Source: Nitrospira sp. ST-bin4
GTDB lineage: Bacteria > Nitrospirota > Nitrospiria > Nitrospirales > Nitrospiraceae
Length of the DNA stretch: 17,762 nt
Reading direction: 5' to 3'
Assembly: GCA_002083565.1 (NCBI GenBank)
Contig: MSXM01000086.1
Coordinates: forward strand, 1 to 17,762
Below, piece by piece: positions 13,063 to 17,762 of the stretch. The translations under genes and the position numbers were made by a program. The notes under the pieces were generated by a model. The model did not search any database. It saw only the letters and a program-made list of their open reading frames with translations, and was not told where the DNA came from. Every line of letters starts with the position of its first letter. The stretch's first letter is position 1.

Positions 13063-13097
13063 GGTGAAAATAGACCCCGACACCTTTTCCTGCCTAG
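13063..13097 (+). repeat. Short dispersed repeat, copy 3
   Basis: The sequence GGTGAAAATAGACCCCGACA, continuing CCTTTTCCTGCC, directly follows the duplicated antitoxin tail and abuts the end of the DUF262 gene. It aligns with copies 1 and 2. Confidence 0.6.
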
Positions 13098-13104
13098 CTG
13101 ATTT

Positions 13105-14595
13105 CTAAAGGCTGTGCAGGCACTCTAAGAGCGCCTGCAGCAAACGAACTTGAGTTGACAAGAACTCCTCTGGGCCGCATTCCTCAGGTGATTTTTTGCC
13201 ACTGTACATTTCGAAGATCTCAGCCGCTCTCAGACGTTTCTTGCGAATCTCAGACTCATCGCCGTGATCGATATCGTGTCGCACCATTGTCCGCAAAATC
13301 TTGACATTCATTACAAAAGCGGGCGGGGGCGTTGGCATGCGCTTGCAAGCTCCCGAGCCCTCGTACACGAGGCAGTAGAGGGCATCGATTAGCCGGCCGT
13401 ACTGTACGATGTCGCGGCTAGGCTCCCCAATAATCGTGAGCGCGGCAGATGACTCCGTAGTCATCTTGAAGAGATCCTCACCGTGCGCGGCCGAGTACTT
13501 CCGGTTTGCTGCATAGATGGCGTCCCGGGACGCGGCCGATATTTCGCTCAGGTTTCTGGTAGCCTCGTCCGTTGCGGCGTGGTAGGCACCAAGAAGCTTT
13601 GCGAATCGTGGATGGTGCGTGGCCAACCGTTTCGTAAGAGTCTCGATCCGCGTACCGATCGAATCTCCACCAGTAGATCCAGACGTGATTGCATGCTGGT
13701 AGCGCAAGAGCTCACGATCGACTGCTTTCACTCCCTTTTCAACTTCTGCTGCGAGCTGGGCGAAGAAGGTCTGGATGAAATCTCGGAAAGCTGTCGCGTC
13801 AGACGCAGTCGTCATTCCCTGCGCATAAACTCTACCCGCGAGCATGCACAGCGAAAGCGTATTCGCGCGGTTTCGGATTATTTTGCAATTGTCCTGAAAG
13901 GCGGCGTCGAGGAAATCCAAGGCGCCACTAATTCGCCTGGCAGTATCGGAAGCTCTGCTGAATGTTCTGTTGTCACGAAGAAGAGATTCTAGCTGTGGGT
14001 ACCGCATCTGAGGCTGAATTCCCCTCGCTTCAACGAAGGCCCACTTGGCTACTGTTTCAAAATGAGTATAACGAGTGTTCTTCAAGCCGATCTTCTCTTT
14101 AAGGAATGATTTTGCGGCCATCTCGTGGCAAAAGTCTCGAAGGTCTCCCTGGATTGCATTGATCTTTTCGGCAGTGTTCAACGGGGTTCCAAGTTGGAGC
14201 CGTTTGAAGAGTTCTTCAAGCTCTTGATCAGTTGCATCTGCAATTTCCTCTATGTCGATCTCGAAGTCATCAAAGGCGTCGGAAACGTCGTCTGGTAAAG
14301 TAGAATACTTTGCGCCACCGACCCTTTTCGCGGTTTCTTCATCAAGAACGAGGGCATCATCGAAGAATTCCCAGATCGCTGTAAGCCGCTGTTGGCCGTC
14401 AACGCAGTCAAAAGTTCCATCGTCGATTTTCCGGAAGTAGAACTTGGGCAGATGCCATCCCTTCAGAATCGAGTCAATCAGGAGTCGTTTCTTTGCATCA
14501 GTCCAAACTTCTTCGCGCTGGAAATCAGGCATTTCAATTCGGTCGCGGCGTTTGTAGACTTTGTCAATTGCCCGACCGCGTCGTTCCATATTCAT
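13105..14595 (-). CDS. DUF262 (GmrSD N-terminal type) protein, candidate defence factor, 496 aa
   Basis: The N-terminal 110 residues carry the DUF262 signature: I-E-M-P-D-F-Q-R-E-E-V-W (20-31), I-D-S-I-L-K-G-W-H-L-P (40-50) and D-G-Q-Q-R-L-T-A-I (66-74). This ParB-like NTPase domain is known from the type IV modification-dependent restriction enzyme GmrSD and related phage-defence proteins. The remaining 380 residues are mostly helical in character, and I see no HNH/DUF1524 nuclease motif, so a cutting activity is not shown. Start choice: GGAGGAG lies 7 nt before the ATG at 14595, making the in-frame TTG at 14619 unlikely. One line of this gene (14101-14160) is 48% GC against 63% for a line of polA (15061-15120), consistent with transfer. 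It has no partner gene in an operon. Confidence 0.85.
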   Translation of the reverse strand: MNMERRGRAIDKVYKRRDRIEMPDFQREEVWTDAKKRLLIDSILKGWHLPKFYFRKIDDGTFDCVDGQQRLTAIWEFFDDALVLDEETAKRVGGAKYSTLPDDVSDAFDDFEIDIEEIADATDQELEELFKRLQLGTPLNTAEKINAIQGDLRDFCHEMAAKSFLKEKIGLKNTRYTHFETVAKWAFVEARGIQPQMRYPQLESLLRDNRTFSRASDTARRISGALDFLDAAFQDNCKIIRNRANTLSLCMLAGRVYAQGMTTASDATAFRDFIQTFFAQLAAEVEKGVKAVDRELLRYQHAITSGSTGGDSIGTRIETLTKRLATHHPRFAKLLGAYHAATDEATRNLSEISAASRDAIYAANRKYSAAHGEDLFKMTTESSAALTIIGEPSRDIVQYGRLIDALYCLVYEGSGACKRMPTPPPAFVMNVKILRTMVRHDIDHGDESEIRKKRLRAAEIFEMYSGKKSPEECGPEEFLSTQVRLLQALLECLHSL

Positions 14596-14619
14596 AACCC
14601 AGCTCCTCCATCTAGCCAA

Positions 14620-14839
14620 CGCGTTCTATTCCGCATAGTACCCTCCGAGCAAGGAGAACTTTCATTAGCGGATCGCAAGTCTACGCGAGTGTCTCAAACG
14701 GATCAATTTCATATGCAAGCTAATGACAACGTAGATGAAATAGGGGCAAGACTCATTGTTGAGCAATTAGCGAATCTGGTTTGCCTGATACGTTCAGCGA
14801 TGCTCAGGCACTCCTGTCGGAAATCCGCTCTCAATAGCC
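14620..14839. other. Spacer between the DUF262 gene and polA
   Basis: No gene or RNA is recognised in this 220-bp AT-richer stretch. It must hold the DUF262 promoter; TTGATC and TAGACT with 17-nt spacing on the minus strand is a weak candidate. Near the polA end, TGCCTGA (14782-14788) and TCAGGCA (14804-14810) form a 7-bp inverted repeat with a 15-nt loop. It could stop polA transcription but lacks a T-run. Confidence 0.4.
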
Positions 14840-17497
14840 CTACGGATGTGCTGTGCGCCAATTCCTGCCGATGCCGAGATCGACTTTCAAGGGAACCGAC
14901 AAGCCTAACTGCTTCCCGACTGCTTCCATCTCGTGTTTCACCACGCGCTTGGCTTCTTCCAGATCGTGATCCGGCACTTCGAAGATCAATTCGTCGTGGA
15001 CTTGGAGGATCATCTTCACGTGCGGCAGATCGGCATGAAGAGCCTTGTGGACATTGATCATCGCGACTTTGATCAGGTCCGCCGCTGAGCCTTGGATGGG
15101 GCTGTTCACCGCCATGCGCTCGCCGAATCCGCGCTGCACCGGATCGCCGCTCTGGAGTTCCGGAATAGGGCGGCGGCGGCCTAAGATGGTGGTTGTATAG
15201 CCCTTTTCTTTCCCCTCGGCGATGTTGCGGTCCATCAGTGCCCGCACGGCGGCGAATCGTTCAAAGAACGTGTCGATGTACTTCTTTGACTCAGCCTGGG
15301 ACACCCCGAGATTTTGTGAGAGGCCGAACGGGCTGATTCCATAGACGATGCCGAAGACAACGGTCTTGGCGGCGCGACGCATGTCGCGCGTGATCTGGCT
15401 CGAGGGCAGGCCGAAGATCTCCATGGCGGTTGCCATGTGGATGTCCTCGCCCTTTGCAAAGACGGCTAGCAAGCGCTGGTCCTGCGAGAGATGCGCGAGG
15501 ATGCGCGGCTCGATTTGGCTGTAGTCGGCGCAGAGGAGTTCATGGCCCTTCGGCGCGATGAAGGCCTCGCGGATACGAAGCCCGTAGTCGCCCTTCACAG
15601 GAATGTTTTGCAAATTGGGATCGGTCGAGGAGAGCCGGCCGGTTGCGGCGACTGTCTGGTTCAGCGACGTATGCAGCCGCTTCGTGTCTGTGTGGATCAA
15701 TTCTGGCAGCGCGTCCACGTAGGTCGATTTCAGTTTGCTGAGACTGCGATAGCTCAGGATCTGCGCGGGCAGGTCGTGCTGCGTGGCGAGTTGCGTGAGC
15801 GTATCTTCGTCCGTGGAGTAGCCGGTTTTCGTTTTGCGGCCCGGCTTGAGACCGAGCTTCTCAAAGAGCACCACAGCCAGCTGTTTCGGTGAATTGATGT
15901 TGAACTCGCCGCCCGCTAGGCCGACGATGGTTTGCATCATTTTGTCCAGTTCATGTTCCAACTCTTTGCTCAACTGGTGCAGGCCTTCGACATCCAGCAA
16001 GAATCCGTTGCGCTCGATCTCGGCCAGCACCGGCACGAGCGGCATTTCGATATTTTGGAACAGTGTCAGGCTGCCCTGTTCCGTCAGGCGGTCCAGCATG
16101 ATCGGCGCGATGTCTGCGATGATCCGCGCCGCCTCTGTCGCTTGCTCGCGAGAGCCGGTGTCTCCATCGAACAGGGACTTCGGCGCCTTCGTCTGTTCCT
16201 CCTGGCCTCCTAATCGTTGTCCCAACATCTCCAGCGCCAGCGTGTCTAATTGGTGGTCCCGCCGATTAGGGTTCAGCAGATAGTCCGCCACCATCGTGTC
16301 GAAATAGGGGCCGGCCAGGCTCACCCCGATGCGATGAAAGGCCAACAAGACCGCTTTCAGGTCGTGTACGGCCTTGGTCCTGGTCGTGTCATGCAGGAGC
16401 GTGGTGATGGGCCTCATGTATTCATGCACGTCGAGCGGGATGTAGGCGGTCTTGCCTCCCGACGACAGCGCGATTCCTTGGACTTCCACCCTGGTTCCGG
16501 ACCCGCCGGAGCGCAGGCACTCCACGGCCAGCGTCCCATGTGTCGGCAGGGATTCGACAAACGTCTGCGCCGCACGCGCGCTCTCAATCGTCTCCGCCGC
16601 GGCTTGCTTCGTCTTTGGTGGCTCGTTTGACGCCTGGAAGGATTTGAGCAGCGAGGTGAATTCCAATTCGCGGAGGAGCTCGCTCAGCAGTTCCATCTGA
16701 GGCGGCTTGATCTGAAATGCCGCCGGGTCGAAGTCCACCGGACTTTCCATCTCAATGGTCGCGAGCCGGCGACTCATTCGCGCATTCTCGGCCTGCTCAA
16801 CCAACAGCGATTGGATCCGGGCCGGGGTCACTTCGCCGACCCGATTCAAGAGCTCCTCGATCGTTCCGAACTGGGCGATCAACTTCATCGCCGTCTTTTC
16901 GCCGATGCCCTTCACGCCGGGAATGTTATCCGTCGCGTCGCCCATCAAGCCCATGATCTCGACGACTCTCGCCGGTTCCACCCCGAATCGTTCACGGCAC
17001 TCTGTTTCGCCGGACCACTTGTCTTTGACGGGGTCGTAGATGCGGACGTGCGGCGTGAGGAGCTGGAACATATCTTTGTCGCCGGTGACGATCACGACGT
17101 CGTAGCCGGCCCGCTCGGCCTTGCGCGCCAACGTGCCGATGAGGTCATCCGCTTCATATCCGGCCTGACGCAGCCCGGGAATCGCCAGCGCGTCGACGAT
17201 GCGGTGGATGTAGGGAATTTGCGACTTCATGCCGTCCGGCATGGGCGGGCGCTGGGCCTTATAGTCCTTGAATTCCTCATGCCGCATCGTCGGCCCCTTT
17301 TCGTCGAAGGCCACGGCGATCCCGTCCGGATGCCGCTCGCGGATGATCTTCAGCAGCATCGTGGTGAAGCCGTAGACGGCGTTGGTTTGCAGGCCCTTGG
17401 AATTGTTCAGGGCGGGGAGGGCAAAGAACGCACGATAGATGTAGGCGCTGCCGTCGATGAGATAGAGGGTTTTGCGTTGTTCCTTCGAGTCAGACAT
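14840..17497 (-). CDS. polA: DNA polymerase I, 885 aa, proofreading site degenerate
   Basis: This is full-length family A polymerase, used in Okazaki-fragment processing and repair. The 5'-3' nuclease domain (about 10-290) shows L-I-D-G-S-A-Y-I-Y-R, G-Y-E-A-D-D-L-I-G, T-G-D-K-D-M-F-Q-L-L and G-D-A-T-D-N-I-P-G-V-K-G-I-G-E-K-T. The polymerase domain (about 490-885) has motif A D-Y-S-Q-I-E-P-R (D658), motif B R-R-A-A-K-T-V-V-F-G-I-V-Y-G and motif C V-H-D-E-L (D835). In the middle domain the 3'-5' exonuclease residues are largely lost. F-D-x-E-T reads L-A-V-E-C (the Asp position is A324). H-N-L-K-Y-D reads H-D-L-K-A-V (the last Asp position is V383). No Y-x3-D motif is evident. Proofreading is thus predicted absent, as in Taq and several other bacterial PolI enzymes. 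The gene stands alone on the minus strand. Confidence 0.98.
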   Translation of the reverse strand: MSDSKEQRKTLYLIDGSAYIYRAFFALPALNNSKGLQTNAVYGFTTMLLKIIRERHPDGIAVAFDEKGPTMRHEEFKDYKAQRPPMPDGMKSQIPYIHRIVDALAIPGLRQAGYEADDLIGTLARKAERAGYDVVIVTGDKDMFQLLTPHVRIYDPVKDKWSGETECRERFGVEPARVVEIMGLMGDATDNIPGVKGIGEKTAMKLIAQFGTIEELLNRVGEVTPARIQSLLVEQAENARMSRRLATIEMESPVDFDPAAFQIKPPQMELLSELLRELEFTSLLKSFQASNEPPKTKQAAAETIESARAAQTFVESLPTHGTLAVECLRSGGSGTRVEVQGIALSSGGKTAYIPLDVHEYMRPITTLLHDTTRTKAVHDLKAVLLAFHRIGVSLAGPYFDTMVADYLLNPNRRDHQLDTLALEMLGQRLGGQEEQTKAPKSLFDGDTGSREQATEAARIIADIAPIMLDRLTEQGSLTLFQNIEMPLVPVLAEIERNGFLLDVEGLHQLSKELEHELDKMMQTIVGLAGGEFNINSPKQLAVVLFEKLGLKPGRKTKTGYSTDEDTLTQLATQHDLPAQILSYRSLSKLKSTYVDALPELIHTDTKRLHTSLNQTVAATGRLSSTDPNLQNIPVKGDYGLRIREAFIAPKGHELLCADYSQIEPRILAHLSQDQRLLAVFAKGEDIHMATAMEIFGLPSSQITRDMRRAAKTVVFGIVYGISPFGLSQNLGVSQAESKKYIDTFFERFAAVRALMDRNIAEGKEKGYTTTILGRRRPIPELQSGDPVQRGFGERMAVNSPIQGSAADLIKVAMINVHKALHADLPHVKMILQVHDELIFEVPDHDLEEAKRVVKHEMEAVGKQLGLSVPLKVDLGIGRNWRTAHP

Positions 17498-17544
17498 ACG
17501 CTTAGACTACAGCGTTTAGCTATCAGCAGTCAGCAAGGGATGTT

Positions 17545-17569
17545 CGGTTTCTTCTGAGGAAGAAGGCCG
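17545..17569. repeat. Hairpin between the PGPGW-type gene and polA
   Basis: TTCTTC and GAAGAA pair around a TGAG loop, extended by CGG/CCG across one bulge and a G-T pair. It lies in the 91-bp gap downstream of the PGPGW-type gene. No T-run follows on either strand, so it is at best a weak terminator. Confidence 0.3.
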
Positions 17570-17588
17570 AAAGCTGACGGCTCTTGCT

Positions 17589-17762
17589 TCATGCATCCGG
17601 TGCAATGATCAACGGCGGCTTGCCGAACTTCTCGCGCATGCTGTTGAGGGCGTGCAAGACCGCCGGCTGTCCGATCAGCTTGGCTTCGACTTTGCGTTTG
17701 CCGGGAAAGTCCAACATGGAGATTCCAATGAGCATGGTCAGAATTCCCTGACCCGGCAGAAA
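17589..17762 (-). CDS. PGPGW-type putative membrane protein, C-terminal 57 residues (partial)
   Basis: The frame is open from the window's right edge to TGA at 17589. It reads F-L-P-G-Q-G-I-L-T-M-L-I-G-I-S-M-L-D-F-P, then G-K-R-K-V-E-A-K-L-I, then R-E-K-F-G-K-P-P-L-I-I. The P-G-x-G followed by a hydrophobic helix and a basic stretch is typical of the PGPGW family of small inner-membrane proteins, whose function is unknown. The start and first part of the gene are outside the window. It is upstream of polA on the same strand with a 91-bp gap containing a hairpin, so cotranscription is possible but not shown. Confidence 0.75.
   Translation of the reverse strand, partial: FLPGQGILTMLIGISMLDFPGKRKVEAKLIGQPAVLHALNSMREKFGKPPLIIAPDA

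Noticed and set aside
14392..15057. 221-aa plus-strand open frame spanning the DUF262-polA gap
   Set aside because: It crosses the ends of two solid minus-strand genes and the spacer, with no domain pattern or ribosome site.
1..17762. tRNA, rRNA or known riboswitch genes
   Set aside because: No cloverleaf, rRNA segment or recognisable riboswitch core was seen in any spacer by eye; a covariance-model search would be needed to exclude small RNAs.

Overview
The window looks like a chromosomal segment of a GC-rich, Gram-negative-type bacterium, most likely a Nitrospira-like member of the Nitrospirota. The grounds are the clustered HEAT-repeat proteins, several exported proteins with Sec signal peptides, an Adhesin_E-like protein, and a dispersed foldback element with GCAGGATGCT ends that I recognise from Nitrospira sequence. 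That taxonomic call is inference; no rRNA or ribosomal protein gene is present.

Layout. (1) 1-3131, minus strand: three consecutive HEAT-repeat genes (3131-2049, 1991-891, 898-134), followed just downstream by one end of the dispersed element (1-42). (2) 3274-4524, plus strand: an exported beta-propeller-like protein, divergent from the HEAT run and sharing a 142-bp control region. (3) 7877-4575, minus strand: a tight four-gene operon encoding an exported, apparently inactive alkaline-phosphatase-superfamily protein, a small exported protein, a fourth HEAT-repeat protein and a DCC-family thiol-disulfide protein. (4) 8014-8254: a full copy of the dispersed element, so the 8-kb HEAT region lies between two copies. 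(5) 8276-10143, plus strand: a pair of overlapping genes for exported LPP20/FlgT-like proteins. (6) 10250-11551, plus strand: an alpha/beta-hydrolase-like protein whose nucleophile position is Gly, converging on a DUF2007 protein with a zinc ribbon (11861-11544). (7) 12050-14620: a patchy accessory stretch with an orphan ribbon-helix-helix antitoxin-like gene, an Adhesin_E-like gene, a palindrome, a 58-bp duplicate of the antitoxin gene's tail, three related short repeats, and a low-GC DUF262 (GmrSD N-terminal type) gene. (8) 17497-14840, minus strand: DNA polymerase I, then the 3' end of a PGPGW-type membrane protein gene running off the window (17762-17589).

How the parts may work together. 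The strongest candidate for an undescribed system is the pair of HEAT-repeat transcription units. Four HEAT scaffolds of one paralogous group lie next to exported proteins with enzyme folds but altered catalytic residues, an exported propeller and a thiol-redox protein. The second unit has a 5-nt gap and an ATGA overlap between its first three genes, which indicates coordinated expression of periplasmic and cytoplasmic parts. The biochemical role is not shown by the sequence. The 12-14.6 kb stretch is the most obvious recombination and defence-type area; everything else is ordinary chromosome.
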